Shown here: piece by piece, positions 40,032 to 50,051 of the stretch
Numbering within the stretch: the first letter of the stretch is position 1
How the letters are laid out: each line of letters opens with the position of its first letter
Source: CBDDGJ01 sp965227805
Lineage (GTDB): Bacteria; Pseudomonadota; Alphaproteobacteria; RS24
DNA: 64,000 nucleotides
Assembly (NCBI GenBank): GCA_965227805.1
Contig: CBDDGJ010000003.1
Span: 744,001-808,000 of the forward strand
Direction of reading: 5' to 3'
Made by a program: the position numbers and the translations under genes
Notes under the pieces: generated by a model
Told to the model about the DNA's origin: nothing
The model's database searches: none
What the model saw: the letters and a program-made list of their open reading frames with translations, nothing else

Positions 40032-41276
40032 CTAATCAAGCGCCGCATAAACAAGCTGGCGTAATTGTGCGCCGAGGGGATAGCTGCTTGACGGCATAAG
40101 CTGGGTCATAAAAATAACCGTTAAGTCTTCTACCGGATCAATCCAGAAAAATGTGCTGGCAAGTCCGCCCCAGGCATAATTGCCGTGTGAGGACACCGTA
40201 ATGGTCGCGCTTTCATCCACCACCACCGAGAACCCCAGACCAAAGCCGACGCCTCTTTGCGAGACTTCAGAAAATGAACCCTGTGCCCGTTCCATTAAAG
40301 TTTCATTATTGGGTAAATGATTGCGCCGCATGAACGCAAGCGTTTTGCGCGCGATAAGCTGTTTATTGCCTACCTTGCCGTGATTATGCAAAAAGGTGCA
40401 AAATTGAAGATAGTCATAAGTGGTGGATAATAGCCCGCCGCCGCCCGACAAAAATCTACGCCCTGGCTGATAGATTGTCTTTTCGGGGTGGTCTACCAGC
40501 TTGATGTTTTTGCTTAACGGGTCGCGATTATAATTATGTGTAAAGCGCGCCTTTTTTTCGGGGGGAAGCGTAAAACTTGTATCCTTCATGCCCAATGGGT
40601 CAAATAATCGGTCTTGAAAAAATATGTCCAGGCTTTGCCCTGATATAAGTTCAATTAAATGGCCGCATATATCGGTTGAAACCGAATAATTCCACTGCGC
40701 CCCCGGGTCTGCAATAAGCGGCAAAGTGGCGAGCTTATCTGCTAATGCGGGTAAGTCATATTTTTCCGAATAGGCACCGTTAATGCGCGCATTGCGATAA
40801 AGCGCATCAACCGGATGCTCCAATAAAAAATCATATGTAAGCCCCGATTGATGGGTAAGCAGATCGTGTATGGTGATGTCGCGCGCTGCTTTGCGGGTGG
40901 TGTAATTTTGCGGCGTGCCGCTTTCAAACACCTCCATATCCTTAAAGGCGGGGATAAATTTATGCACCGGGTCAAACAAATTAAACTTTCCCTCTTCATA
41001 AAGCATCATAAGGGCGATAGAGGTAATCGGCTTGGTCATGGAATAAATGCGAAAAATAGAGCGCTCGTCTAGCGCAAAGCCGCCCCCGGCATCCTGAGCA
41101 AAAGCGCTGGTGCCGCTAAATAAATTAAGCGCAACCCTATTTTTTCGTGCGAGCAAAACCCCATAGCCGGATAATTTTTGTTCCGCGATATAGGAGTCAA
41201 AAAAGGGTTTGATGCGTGCCAAACGCGCGGGATTAAACCCAAGTGCTTGCGGGTCTTCTACATGAATTGTGTTCAT
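40032..41276 (-). CDS. Beta-lactamase-related serine hydrolase
   Basis: This is a 414-residue class C beta-lactamase/esterase-fold protein. The SxxK nucleophile motif is IYSMTKPITS near residue 83 and a Tyr motif is WNYSVSTD near 195. The end is GLASTFFWIDPVEDLTVIFMTQ. No signal peptide is seen, so a cytosolic esterase of the EstB type is more likely than a secreted beta-lactamase. The substrate is unknown. It lies just downstream of the oligopeptidase B gene. Confidence 0.85.
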   Translation of the reverse strand: MNTIHVEDPQALGFNPARLARIKPFFDSYIAEQKLSGYGVLLARKNRVALNLFSGTSAFAQDAGGGFALDERSIFRIYSMTKPITSIALMMLYEEGKFNLFDPVHKFIPAFKDMEVFESGTPQNYTTRKAARDITIHDLLTHQSGLTYDFLLEHPVDALYRNARINGAYSEKYDLPALADKLATLPLIADPGAQWNYSVSTDICGHLIELISGQSLDIFFQDRLFDPLGMKDTSFTLPPEKKARFTHNYNRDPLSKNIKLVDHPEKTIYQPGRRFLSGGGGLLSTTYDYLQFCTFLHNHGKVGNKQLIARKTLAFMRRNHLPNNETLMERAQGSFSEVSQRGVGFGLGFSVVVDESATITVSSHGNYAWGGLASTFFWIDPVEDLTVIFMTQLMPSSSYPLGAQLRQLVYAALD

Positions 41277-41282
41277 AACGGT

Positions 41283-43370
41283 TTATGCCTCTCCTATTTT
41301 ATGAATCATAAGAATAAATGCGTAAATCATAGCTATTTCGTCTAATTGATGAAAACGGCCTGATTTGCCGCCATGCCCGGCCTGCATATGGGTGTAAAGC
41401 AGGCTTAGTCCATCATCTATGCGCGTATCTCTAAGCCGCGCAATCCATTTGGCCGGCTCCCAATAGGTGACACGCGGATCGGTCAAACCGGCTGTCGCCA
41501 ATATATGCGGATAAGCGGTTTTGCTTATATTATCATAAGGGCTATAGGCGGCGATTGTCTCATAAGCGGTTTTGTCTATTATTGGGTTTCCCCATTCCGG
41601 CCATTCGGGGGGCGTGAGTGGCAGGCCATCATCCAGCATGGTGGTGAGCACATCGACAAAGGGCACTTCGGCAATCGCACCGCAAAATAAATCGGGTGCC
41701 ATATTCACCGCTGCCCCGACCAAAAGCCCCCCGGCACTGCCGCCATGAATGGTGATGTGTTTTTCACGGGTTAAATTTTGTGCGATAAGTTCGCGGGCGG
41801 CAGCTAAAAAATCTTCAAATGTATTGGTTTTTTTCGCGCCGCGTCCGTCACGAAACCATTTATCACCACAAGCCTTGCCGCCGCGAATATGGGCGATGCA
41901 ATAAATAAAACCGCGATCAACAAGGCTAAGCCGCGTTGTTGAAAAACCTGCCGGTATGGTGATGCCATAAGCCCCGTAGCCATAAAGTAAGGCGGGGGCA
42001 CTGCCATCAAGCGGTGTGTCTTTATGATAAAGCAGGCTAAGCGGCACGCGCGCGCCGTCATGGCTGCGGGCATAAAGGCGTTTGGTGACATAATTATCCG
42101 GCACATGCCCTGAAGGGATATGCTGGCTTTTGCGTAATGTCCGCTCATGCGTGTGCATATCGTAATCGTAAATATGTTCCGGCGTGGTCATGGAGGAATA
42201 GGAAAAGCGTAAAATATCCGTATCATATTCAAGCCCCGTATCCAGGCTTAAATGATAGGCGGGTTCAGCAAAATCTATCTTTTCAATATGCTGGCTATGC
42301 TTATCCATAATATAAATATGTGGCACGGCATTTTCGCGCACAAGCCACGCAATATGATGGCGCGTGGTATATATGTCTAAAATCAACCTGCCCGATTGAT
42401 GGGGAATAAGGCTTTGCCAGGGCGCGTGCATCTCGTCACATGCAACGGTTACGATTTGGAAATCATCTGCCTGGCTATTGGTAAGGATAAGCAGGCGGTT
42501 TTGTGCTGCATCATCATCGACATAATATTCAATGGCGTGTCGGCGTGGGGCAATACAAAGGGGCGGCGTATCGGGCGCATGGGCGTCTATTAACCAGTTT
42601 TCTGTTGTTTCGTGGTCATGCGCTGAAATGATGATGTAACGTCCCGAACGGGTTTTGTGCAAATTGATGAAAAAGCCCGCATCCTGTTCTTCATAAACAC
42701 ATATGTCTTCTGCCTGTTTTGTGCCTAGGCGATGACGCATAATACGGAAGGGGCGGTGATGGTCATCCAAAGCGACATAGAATAAAAAATCTCCTGTGGC
42801 ATCCCACGCACATGTGCCGTCACTTTTATCTATGCGGTCGGGTAAATCTTGCGCGGTGGTTATGTCATAAATGGCAAGGGTAAAATACTCCGATCCCTTA
42901 TCGTCAAACCCCCAGGCGAGTTTTTGGGCATCCGGGTTGGGGGCAAAAAAGGGTGATTTGAAATAGGCTTTGTCTTGTGCATAATGGTTTAGATTAAGAA
43001 TAATCTCGGCATCTGCCATATCGGCATTGCGCGCGCCGCGACAAATAAGGGGATGCTGCGCGCCTGCTTCATAGCGCTGCCCCCAGGAAAAATCACCGTA
43101 ATTTTTTCCAAGTGCGCTTTCATCTTCCTGAATACGTGCGCGCATTTCGGCATAGAGGGTTTCGCGTAAATCGGCCTGTGGGGCAAGCATGGCGTCACAA
43201 TAGGCGTTTTCGGCTTCTAAATGGGCGCGAATTTTCCTGTCCAGCACAGCAGGGTTATGCATGACCTCTTGCCAATTATCATCCCGTAACCAGGCATATT
43301 CATCTTGGCGCGTCTTGCCATGATGCATATCTATCTGGGTAGATTTGGTGGGGGCAGGCGGTAAGTTCAT
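41283..43370 (-). CDS. ptrB: Oligopeptidase B (prolyl oligopeptidase family)
   Basis: This is a 695-residue S9A serine peptidase. A beta-propeller-like N-terminal two thirds is followed by an alpha/beta hydrolase domain with the nucleophile in [18 protein letters not shown] near residue 545. [10 protein letters not shown] is near 465 and the catalytic His is near the end in [12 protein letters not shown]. It cleaves short peptides after basic residues. ATG 43370 overlaps the msrB stop as ATGA. Confidence 0.92.
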   Translation of the reverse strand: MNLPPAPTKSTQIDMHHGKTRQDEYAWLRDDNWQEVMHNPAVLDRKIRAHLEAENAYCDAMLAPQADLRETLYAEMRARIQEDESALGKNYGDFSWGQRYEAGAQHPLICRGARNADMADAEIILNLNHYAQDKAYFKSPFFAPNPDAQKLAWGFDDKGSEYFTLAIYDITTAQDLPDRIDKSDGTCAWDATGDFLFYVALDDHHRPFRIMRHRLGTKQAEDICVYEEQDAGFFINLHKTRSGRYIIISAHDHETTENWLIDAHAPDTPPLCIAPRRHAIEYYVDDDAAQNRLLILTNSQADDFQIVTVACDEMHAPWQSLIPHQSGRLILDIYTTRHHIAWLVRENAVPHIYIMDKHSQHIEKIDFAEPAYHLSLDTGLEYDTDILRFSYSSMTTPEHIYDYDMHTHERTLRKSQHIPSGHVPDNYVTKRLYARSHDGARVPLSLLYHKDTPLDGSAPALLYGYGAYGITIPAGFSTTRLSLVDRGFIYCIAHIRGGKACGDKWFRDGRGAKKTNTFEDFLAAARELIAQNLTREKHITIHGGSAGGLLVGAAVNMAPDLFCGAIAEVPFVDVLTTMLDDGLPLTPPEWPEWGNPIIDKTAYETIAAYSPYDNISKTAYPHILATAGLTDPRVTYWEPAKWIARLRDTRIDDGLSLLYTHMQAGHGGKSGRFHQLDEIAMIYAFILMIHKIGEA

Positions 43371-43753
43371 GCAGGCTTGAACGCAAGCGCCGTGCCATTT
43401 ATGCAATAGCGCACCCCCGTGGGTGGTGGCCCATCGGGGAAGACGTGCCCTAAATGTGCATCACAGGCGGCGCATAAGGCCTCAACGCGCTCCATGCCAT
43501 AGCGCGTATCGGCACGCGTGGCTATGGCCGCTTGCTGGGCAGGTTCATAAAAACTTGGCCAGCCCGTGCCGCTATCATATTTGCTTTGTGAGGTAAACAG
43601 CAGCGCATCACAACATAAGCAATGATACACCCCCGCTTGCTTGTTATCCCAATAAGGACCGGTAAAGGCAGGTTCTGTTCCCCCGCAACGAGTGACATTA
43701 TATTGTGCTTCGCTAAGATTTTCCCGCCATTCACGGTCAGTTTTTTGCACCAT
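43367..43753 (-). CDS. msrB: Peptide methionine-(R)-sulfoxide reductase
   Basis: MsrB is a 128-residue enzyme that reduces methionine-R-sulfoxide in proteins. Zinc Cys pairs are in YHCLCCDAL and [24 protein letters not shown]-like [10 protein letters not shown] is present, and the catalytic Cys is in [13 protein letters not shown]. It lies 3 bases after the MaoC gene and overlaps ptrB, so the three may form one transcript. Confidence 0.95.
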   Translation of the reverse strand: MVQKTDREWRENLSEAQYNVTRCGGTEPAFTGPYWDNKQAGVYHCLCCDALLFTSQSKYDSGTGWPSFYEPAQQAAIATRADTRYGMERVEALCAACDAHLGHVFPDGPPPTGVRYCINGTALAFKPA

Positions 43754-43755
43754 GA

Positions 43756-44208
43756 TTATTCAAACAAAAGCGTTAGGCTTTCGGCAAGGAGTGCAGGGTT
43801 TTCCTGCCCTTCAATTTCTATGGCAACCGAGGACGTAAACAGTATCCCGCCGGCTTTCGGCTCGGCAGATATTAAACGCACGCGCGCCCGCACTTTAGAC
43901 CCGACCGGCACCATATTGGTAAAGCGCACCTTATTGGAGCCGTAATTTATGCCGCGTGTCACGCTCTTTACCCCCGAAATGGACGAGGTGAGCATTGGCA
44001 AAAGCGACAGGGTTAGAAAGCCATGCGCGATGGTCGGCATACCCAGTTCTTTTTGTGTGCGTTCGGGGTCAATGTGAATCCATTGATGATCACCGGTTGC
44101 ATCGGCAAATTGATTGATGCGATCCTGGTCAATCTGCACCCAGTCGCTGACTCCGATTTCTTGTCCTGCATCGGCGGCATAGGCGTCTAAATTATCATAA
44201 AGTTTCAT
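43756..44208 (-). CDS. MaoC family acyl dehydratase
   Basis: This is a 150-residue hot-dog-fold protein of the MaoC/R-hydratase group. The hydratase motif with Asp and His lies in [19 protein letters not shown] near residue 35, followed by GFLTLSLLP. It hydrates trans-2-enoyl-CoA in relatives. AAGGAG sits just before the ATG. The acyl-CoA synthetase gene is upstream and an enoyl-CoA hydratase gene lies further on, so an acyl-CoA pathway role is likely. Confidence 0.88.
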   Translation of the reverse strand: MKLYDNLDAYAADAGQEIGVSDWVQIDQDRINQFADATGDHQWIHIDPERTQKELGMPTIAHGFLTLSLLPMLTSSISGVKSVTRGINYGSNKVRFTNMVPVGSKVRARVRLISAEPKAGGILFTSSVAIEIEGQENPALLAESLTLLFE

Positions 44209-44226
44209 ATGTTTCTCCTTGTTTGA

Positions 44227-45774
44227 TTATACGATTTTGCTATCTGTTTTACCCCAATAACGGTCGCGCACCAAACGCTTATAAAGTTTTCCGGTGGGGT
44301 GGCGCGGTAATTCCTTATCAAAATCAACCGAGCGGGGGCATTTTAGCGCAGATAAATTGGCTTTGCAAAACGCTATTAATTCGGCTTCTAAATCCGGCCC
44401 CTGCTCATTCCAGTTCATTGGCTGTATCACGGCTTTTACCTCTTCGCCAAATTCTTCATTCGGCACGCCAATTACGGCGACATCGGCAACTTTGGGGTGC
44501 GTAATCAATAGATTCTCGGTTTCCTGTGGGTAAATATTTACCCCTCCCGAAATAATCATAAAACTTTTGCGGTCGGTTAGGTAAAGAAAGCCGTCTTCAT
44601 CTACCCGCCCGACATCGCCCAAAGTTGTCCATGCCCCATTAGGGTGACGGCTATCGGCGGTCTTTTTCGGGTCATTGTGATATTCAAAATGCGGTCCCTC
44701 GCTTTCAAAATATATTGTGCCCACGTCACCTATGGGAAGCTCTGTGCCGTCATCATCGCAAATATGGAGAATGCCGGTTAAAGGCATGCCAACCGAGCCT
44801 TCATGTGCCAGCCATTGTTCGGAATCGAGTGCGCAAAAGCCATTGCCCTCACTGCCGGCATAATATTCATAAATTACCTTGCCCCACCATGCGATCATTT
44901 GTCGTTTTACGGCAATCGGGCAGGGGGCAGCGGCATGAATGGCGTGGGTCATGCTGGAGACATCATATTTTGTCCGTATCGCTTCGGGTAGTTTCAACAT
45001 GCGCACAAACATGGTCGGCACCCATTGACTGTGGGTGATTTTATATGTTTCAATCAGGCCAAGCGCTTGTTCGGGGTCAAAATTTTCCATCACAATACAG
45101 GTGCCGCCAAGTTGCAAAACCCCTAAATTATAACGCAAGGGGGCTGCATGATAAAGTGGTGCTGGAGACAGATAAATTGTATTTTCATTCATGCCATAAA
45201 GCAAAGTTACCAGCATGACCAACGCATCCGGCTCATTGATGGGCGTATCGGGAAGGTCACGGCGAATGCCTTTCGGGCGCCCCGTTGTGCCTGAAGAATA
45301 AAGCATGTCGCGCCCGCATGATTCATCGGCTATGGGCTGCGGTGGCATTTCATCGCGGGCGGTCTTATAGCTTTCATAGCCTTCATGTGCCGTGCCTATC
45401 ATAAAATAACCCGCTAAATCGGTAAGGCTGGCGCGCAATTCGGCAGCGACCTCCTGCATATGGTCGGAGGTAAAGAGCAATTTCGCATTGCAATCGCGAA
45501 TAATATATTCCGCCTCGCCTGCGGTAAGGCGTGAGGAAATCGCCGTATAATAAATGCCTGCGCGTTGTGCCGCCCAGCATATTTCAAAAAAATGCACATT
45601 ATTTTCCATGAAAATCGCAAGGCTATCACCGCGCGTTAAGCCGCGTGCACGAATAAGTTGTGCGATTTGGTTGGAGCGGTCATTGAGTTGTTTATAGGTA
45701 ACTTCCTCGCCGCTGGCTGCCATTTTATAGGCAAGTTTATCAGGCATATTCTGGGCATGTTCAAATATATGCAT
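44227..45774 (-). CDS. Acyl-CoA synthetase (AMP-binding)
   Basis: This is a 515-residue ANL-superfamily ligase. The phosphate loop is LYSSGTTGRPKGIRRD near residue 170, EYYAGSEGNG is near 305, LTDRKSFMIISGGVNIYP near 405, and the C-terminal catalytic Lys is in HPTGKLYKRLV. It activates a carboxylic acid to its CoA ester. The substrate is not readable; a fatty or branched acid is likely given MaoC next to it. It is divergent from the enoyl-CoA hydratase gene. Confidence 0.9.
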   Translation of the reverse strand: MHIFEHAQNMPDKLAYKMAASGEEVTYKQLNDRSNQIAQLIRARGLTRGDSLAIFMENNVHFFEICWAAQRAGIYYTAISSRLTAGEAEYIIRDCNAKLLFTSDHMQEVAAELRASLTDLAGYFMIGTAHEGYESYKTARDEMPPQPIADESCGRDMLYSSGTTGRPKGIRRDLPDTPINEPDALVMLVTLLYGMNENTIYLSPAPLYHAAPLRYNLGVLQLGGTCIVMENFDPEQALGLIETYKITHSQWVPTMFVRMLKLPEAIRTKYDVSSMTHAIHAAAPCPIAVKRQMIAWWGKVIYEYYAGSEGNGFCALDSEQWLAHEGSVGMPLTGILHICDDDGTELPIGDVGTIYFESEGPHFEYHNDPKKTADSRHPNGAWTTLGDVGRVDEDGFLYLTDRKSFMIISGGVNIYPQETENLLITHPKVADVAVIGVPNEEFGEEVKAVIQPMNWNEQGPDLEAELIAFCKANLSALKCPRSVDFDKELPRHPTGKLYKRLVRDRYWGKTDSKIV

Positions 45775-45977
45775 GCAGGCCTCCCTTTATTTTCGCATGC
45801 CAAGACTATACGCCATTAAAAAAATTCGACAAGCATGAAAATAGAAACTTATTATACAAATTTAGAGGCAAGTGCGCTTATGTGCGTCAGGAAGGGGTGC
45901 CAATAAAAATAAGCAAGTCTATATAGATGTTGCTGAAAATATGCTATCATATGCCTTTATATATGAAGGGAGATTTT

Positions 45978-46886
45978 ATGGCTTATGAAACAATAAAAAC
46001 CGAATTTGATGATGATGGCATTATGGTTATAACGCTGTGTCGTCCCGATGCGATGAATGCCTTTACCGCCCGGATGATGCATGAAATGTGCGATGCCTTC
46101 GATGTCGCGGATGGGGATGACGCTGTGCGTGCGATCATTATCACTGGCGATGGCGAACGTGCCTTTTGTGCGGGTGCCGATTTATCACAAGGGGCGAATA
46201 CGTTTAATTATGCCGCCCGCCAGGACGAGGCAGGTAAACGCTCTGCGGTGCAAGAGGACGGTTCAATAGATTGGGGTGCCGATGAGGTGCGCGATGGCGG
46301 CGGGAGGCTAACATTACGTATTTTTGAAAGCATTAAGCCGGTTATTGGTGCGATTAACGGTGCGGCGGTTGGTGTGGGTGCAACCATGCAATTACCGATG
46401 GATATACGTATTGCCGCTGAGCATGCGCGTTTCGGCTTTGTTTTTGCCCGCCGCGGCATTACGCCAGAGGCGTGCTCATCTTGGTTTTTGCCGCGTCTTG
46501 TGGGCATTTCCAAAGCGTTGGACTGGTGTTATTCGGGGCGTTTATTTTCAGCGCAAGAAGCGCAAGAAGCAGGATTGGTGCAAGAAATTGTCCCGAAAGA
46601 CCAGCTAATGGGACGTGCAAAAGAACTTGCCAAAATGCTCACCGCCGAAAGCGCACCGGTCTCTATATCGCTTACCCGCCAAATGCTGTGGCGTATGTTA
46701 GGGGCTGATCATCCGATGGAAGCGCATAAGGTCGATAGCCGCTCTATTTATGGGCGGGGACGCCAAAGCGATTCCAAGGAGGGTGTGATGTCATTTTTGG
46801 AAAAACGTCCAGCGCAATTTACCGATAAGCCCAGCAGCGATATGCCAGAATTTTATCCCTGGTGGAAAGAACGCAATTTTGAATAA
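45978..46886 (+). CDS. Enoyl-CoA hydratase/isomerase family protein
   Basis: This is a 302-residue crotonase-fold enzyme. Oxyanion-hole segments are AFCAGADLSQGAN near residue 65 and AINGAAVGVGATMQLPMD near 135. RFGFVFARRGITPEACSSWFLPRLVG follows. GAAGGGAG supports ATG 45978 over upstream in-frame starts. The C-terminal FLEKRPAQF tail is common in this group. It probably acts with the divergent acyl-CoA synthetase. Confidence 0.88.
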   Translation: MAYETIKTEFDDDGIMVITLCRPDAMNAFTARMMHEMCDAFDVADGDDAVRAIIITGDGERAFCAGADLSQGANTFNYAARQDEAGKRSAVQEDGSIDWGADEVRDGGGRLTLRIFESIKPVIGAINGAAVGVGATMQLPMDIRIAAEHARFGFVFARRGITPEACSSWFLPRLVGISKALDWCYSGRLFSAQEAQEAGLVQEIVPKDQLMGRAKELAKMLTAESAPVSISLTRQMLWRMLGADHPMEAHKVDSRSIYGRGRQSDSKEGVMSFLEKRPAQFTDKPSSDMPEFYPWWKERNFE

Positions 46887-46892
46887 TGGGGC

Positions 46893-48113
46893 CTAATTTG
46901 TCTCTATAGGCGGGTCGATGCGTTCGATCCGCCAAATAGAGGTGAAAATAATTAGACTGGTAATAAATATGATCATGCTTAAGCCCGAGATAAGAGGTGC
47001 GGTTTGCGGGCTGATATATTCGGCAATCAGCCCCGTAACCCATGCCCCCAAAGGCGCAGACCCCATAAAGCCAAGCGTGTAAAGTGCCAAAACGCGCCCG
47101 CGTAAATATGCAGGCGCATTGGTTTGAACCACTGTGCGGCTCATGGCCATATTGGCGCCAGCGCATAAACCCCACAATGTGGCACATAGTGAAAACAGCA
47201 AAAAATTAGGCGCGCTTGCCATAAGCAGTAAACTTATGGAACCGAGAAATGTAGCGATACATAAGGCGCGCCCTTGTCGGTGCACGGGTTTGCGGCGCAT
47301 CATAAGAATACTGGTAAAAATTGTGCCGCCCCAAAAGCAGAAATTCAAAATGCTAAATTCTAACTGTCCCCCATTGAAATTCTCACGCACAATAATCGGT
47401 AAACCAACCATAAACAGACCAACAAATAAAATCCCTACGGCCATATTGCCTAGAATAACAGGTAATAATGTCTGTGAACGATAAATAATTTTTAGGCTAT
47501 TTCGCCATGTGATGGCTCCGTTTTTATGGTTTTCATGGTCTATTGGCGGAAATGAGGGCAGCGCGAGGGCAGCGCCAAGCCCGATAAGCAAAATGACAAA
47601 TTGCATGGCCGGCAGAACGTATATTTCGGTAAAAGGGGCTACGGCACCAGCCAGGATATAGCCGAAAAGCTGGGCGCCGAATTGTGCAAGAAGCGCGAAC
47701 ATAACGGCTTTTTGAATATCGAGCTTTTTATCCACACGCGATAAGAGGGCATCGCGCGCCGGCATGGAAAGTGATGAAAATAACCCCATAGAAAAGCTGA
47801 AAATCAGCATATGCCAATATGTTAAGTGCGCGCTCCATAAAAGCCAAAAAATAGCCAAAGGGGGGAAAAGCATGAGGCTATGGATAAGAACTAAAATTTT
47901 ACGTCCATCATTATGGTCGGCCACGCGCCCGGCAGACAGCAAAAATAAAATTTGCGGAATAGATCCCATAATCTGCAGCAAAGCAAGTTTCGCGGCGCCG
48001 ACCTGCAAATAGATAAGGGCAATGGTTGGGAGCATAACAAATTGTAACCCCCAGGTTGCAAACCAGGCCGCGATGCCGAGAAGATAGGGGATAAGAGGGC
48101 GGTTAAAAATCAT
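46893..48113 (-). CDS. MFS transporter
   Basis: This is a 406-residue membrane protein with about 12 helices. The loop between helices 2 and 3 reads LLSAGRVADHNDGRKIL, a variant of the GxxxDRxGRR signature. The long central loop is short of motifs. It resembles the EntS/DHA3-like efflux group, but the substrate is unknown. It converges on the enoyl-CoA hydratase with a 6-base gap and is divergent from the DnaA-like gene across an AT-rich region. Confidence 0.87.
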   Translation of the reverse strand: MIFNRPLIPYLLGIAAWFATWGLQFVMLPTIALIYLQVGAAKLALLQIMGSIPQILFLLSAGRVADHNDGRKILVLIHSLMLFPPLAIFWLLWSAHLTYWHMLIFSFSMGLFSSLSMPARDALLSRVDKKLDIQKAVMFALLAQFGAQLFGYILAGAVAPFTEIYVLPAMQFVILLIGLGAALALPSFPPIDHENHKNGAITWRNSLKIIYRSQTLLPVILGNMAVGILFVGLFMVGLPIIVRENFNGGQLEFSILNFCFWGGTIFTSILMMRRKPVHRQGRALCIATFLGSISLLLMASAPNFLLFSLCATLWGLCAGANMAMSRTVVQTNAPAYLRGRVLALYTLGFMGSAPLGAWVTGLIAEYISPQTAPLISGLSMIIFITSLIIFTSIWRIERIDPPIETN

Positions 48114-48392
48114 GCCCTATATGGCAGAGTTTTCACGGATATGTCATTAAAAAAATCTATAGACTATATAATTTATTTATATTAGAAAAATTATCCTATA
48201 AGTTGTATAAATACAATAATAGGTTGATTTTTTCCCCTATATTTGTGCATAATTAATAACTACAAATTGAAAAACCCTATGAATAGGATAATATTTATCT
48301 AATAACACTTTGATTCTTAAACAAAAATAGAAATATGTTCTCGGGGTGGGCAGAGCATTGATAATGGCCAAAATAATAAAAAGAGGCTCGTT
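48114..48392. other. AT-rich divergent control region with CCTAT dyads
   Basis: A 279-base non-coding gap that is very AT-rich. CCTAT or its complement occurs at 48195, 48219, 48236, 48276 and 48283. TTATCCTAT at 48191-48199 is the exact inverted repeat of ATAGGATAA at 48283-48291, and CCTAT-GA-ATAGG at 48276-48287 is a perfect palindrome. These look like binding sites for one regulator. True DnaA boxes were not seen. Confidence 0.5.
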
Positions 48393-48803
48393 ATGCCGGC
48401 TCGTGCGACAAAAGTTACATTATATGATTCACGTAAAATCACCCATGCGCTCACAAGCAATGCGGATATTTATGATATAGCCATCACACGGCTCGTGGCA
48501 AACTCGGTTGCCCTGGCTATCGGGACAAAAGAAGAATATTTACTCGGCCCCAGCCGTGGCGCACATGCATTGGCATTGGGGCGACAAACCATGCAATATT
48601 TAATGCATGTCACATTTGGCATGGATTATACGCGCATCGGTTATTGGACAAATCGCGACCGCACCAGCGTATCTTATGCCTGTGGGCGTATCGAGGAATA
48701 TCGGGATAATTTATCCTATGACAAAGCCCTGTTTTTTGCCGAATTGGCTTTGCGTGAAATGGCTCAGGGTAGCTTGAATATGCATGGAGGCGAACCCCAA
48801 TGA
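48393..48803 (+). CDS. DnaA C-terminal (domain IV)-like protein
   Basis: This is a 136-residue protein without the AAA+ domain of DnaA. Its centre matches the Bac_DnaA_C fold: SRGAHALALGRQTMQYLMHVTFGMDYTRIGYWTNRDRTSVSYACGRIEEY, with the DnaA signature region near residues 80-110. Such stand-alone proteins precede DUF6456 genes in alphaproteobacteria; the function is unknown, perhaps DNA binding. Its stop overlaps the next gene's probable start (ATGA at 48800). Confidence 0.82.
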   Translation: MPARATKVTLYDSRKITHALTSNADIYDIAITRLVANSVALAIGTKEEYLLGPSRGAHALALGRQTMQYLMHVTFGMDYTRIGYWTNRDRTSVSYACGRIEEYRDNLSYDKALFFAELALREMAQGSLNMHGGEPQ

Positions 48804-49590
48804 CCCCGGGTGCGTTACAGGAATATCGCCGTATTGCCGGACGTCTGGAAAAACGGGGTCTTATCTGGCACCTTTAGAGCACAATGAGCAATTCGGCTTA
48901 TTTGTTCTGCGGAATAAAGGCAAGCGCCCGGTTATGAAAATCGACAGTGCACATATTCGCTTATGGCAAAAGCAGGATTTGGTGCAAAATATGAAACATG
49001 CAACGAGCCATTTGGAAATGAGTGCGGCAGGGCGCGCGTTTATGCGCCGTCTTTTTGCTGACCAGGATGCCTTTCGCGCGCAACACCAAATTCAAAAAAA
49101 CACTGTGATCATGCACGGCGAGGAACACATAAAAGTAAGGCGCAATATGGGGGAGACGCCTTTAAGCTGGTTGCGGGCACGGGGCAACCGCAGTGGGGTG
49201 AAAATTACGGATATTGAATTTGAAGCGGGTGAAAAATTGCGCGATGATTTTGAAGCAGGCCACATGCATCAATGCGTCAGTATGGATTGGTCGCTTACTG
49301 CCACAAATGGTAAACATAAGCGGCGCATAGGCGGTTATGAGACATTGCCGCATCATGCTATGGAAGCGCGCAAACGCATGCGCGCGGCCTTAACTTATGC
49401 TGGTCCGGGGCTTTCTGATATTTTACTAACCATTTGTTGCGAATTGCACGGTATAGAAGAAAGCGAAGAGAAATTCGGCTGGCCACGTCGCTCAGGCAAA
49501 CTTATGCTCAAATTGGCGCTTGCGCGTTTGACGGTATTTTATGGTTTGCAATCGGAAAGTGATGCCTCGGCCTCTTTGCGGATGCGCTGA
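48784..49590 (+). CDS. DUF6456 protein, with a probable 1-nt frameshift near the start
   Basis: The intact frame gives 268 residues. The DUF6456-like body includes TPLSWLRARG near residue 125 and a C-terminal DILLTICCELHGIEESEEKFGWP. The first 24 residues of this frame are unlike the family. A better start is ATG 48800, which has GGAGG 10 bases upstream and overlaps the previous stop. It reads TPGALQEYRRIAGRLEKRG and then stops at TAG. The main frame resumes with SYLAPLEHNE, as if one base were missing in AAAAA (48849-48853) or GGGG (48855-48858). The 3' end overlaps convergent sufE. Confidence 0.65.
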   Translation: MEANPNDPGCVTGISPYCRTSGKTGSYLAPLEHNEQFGLFVLRNKGKRPVMKIDSAHIRLWQKQDLVQNMKHATSHLEMSAAGRAFMRRLFADQDAFRAQHQIQKNTVIMHGEEHIKVRRNMGETPLSWLRARGNRSGVKITDIEFEAGEKLRDDFEAGHMHQCVSMDWSLTATNGKHKRRIGGYETLPHHAMEARKRMRAALTYAGPGLSDILLTICCELHGIEESEEKFGWPRRSGKLMLKLALARLTVFYGLQSESDASASLRMR

Positions 49591-49955
49591 ACCATGGCCT
49601 GAAAGCCATTTGACCTTTGCGGGGTTAAATGTTCGCTTAGGCCAAGTGCCCGAAATGCCTCTTCAATATTAAATGCTAAAATTTCTTTTGCTGTTTTGCC
49701 ATTATACAGCATAAATAAAATTGCGATTAACCCGCGCACAATATGGGCATCGCTATCACCACGGAAATGAAATATGCCGTCTTTATGCGCGCCCACCAGC
49801 CACACTTGGCTTACGCATCCTTGCACTTTATAGTGTTCATTATATTCATTTTCTGCCAAAGGCGTGAGCCCATTGCCCAATTCAATAATATAGCGATAAC
49901 GCTCTTCCCATTCATCAAAGAGAGAAAAATCATCCAGTAATGTGGTAAGTGACAT
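49539..49955 (-). CDS. sufE: SufE family cysteine desulfurase sulfur acceptor
   Basis: SufE accepts persulfide sulfur from SufS and passes it to the SufBCD scaffold. The 138-residue protein has the acceptor Cys in YKVQGCVSQVWLVG near residue 50, then DSDAHIVRGLIAIL. The suf operon itself is not nearby, which is common for the stand-alone alphaproteobacterial gene. Its end overlaps the DUF6456 gene by about 50 bases on the opposite strand. Confidence 0.92.
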   Translation of the reverse strand: MSLTTLLDDFSLFDEWEERYRYIIELGNGLTPLAENEYNEHYKVQGCVSQVWLVGAHKDGIFHFRGDSDAHIVRGLIAILFMLYNGKTAKEILAFNIEEAFRALGLSEHLTPQRSNGFQAMVQRIRKEAEASLSDCKP

Positions 49956-50051
49956 GAATAAACTCCTTATAGCTTGCTTTTATCCGTGTAAAGCCTATCT
50001 GTTAAGCATGTATTACATATATAATCCTGCTATGGTTAAAAAAAGGATATT

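Noticed and set aside
48181..48300. Possible replication origin next to a DnaA-like gene
   Set aside because: No TTATCCACA-type DnaA boxes, and the neighbouring gene lacks the AAA+ domain; hemE/parAB-type origin neighbours are absent.
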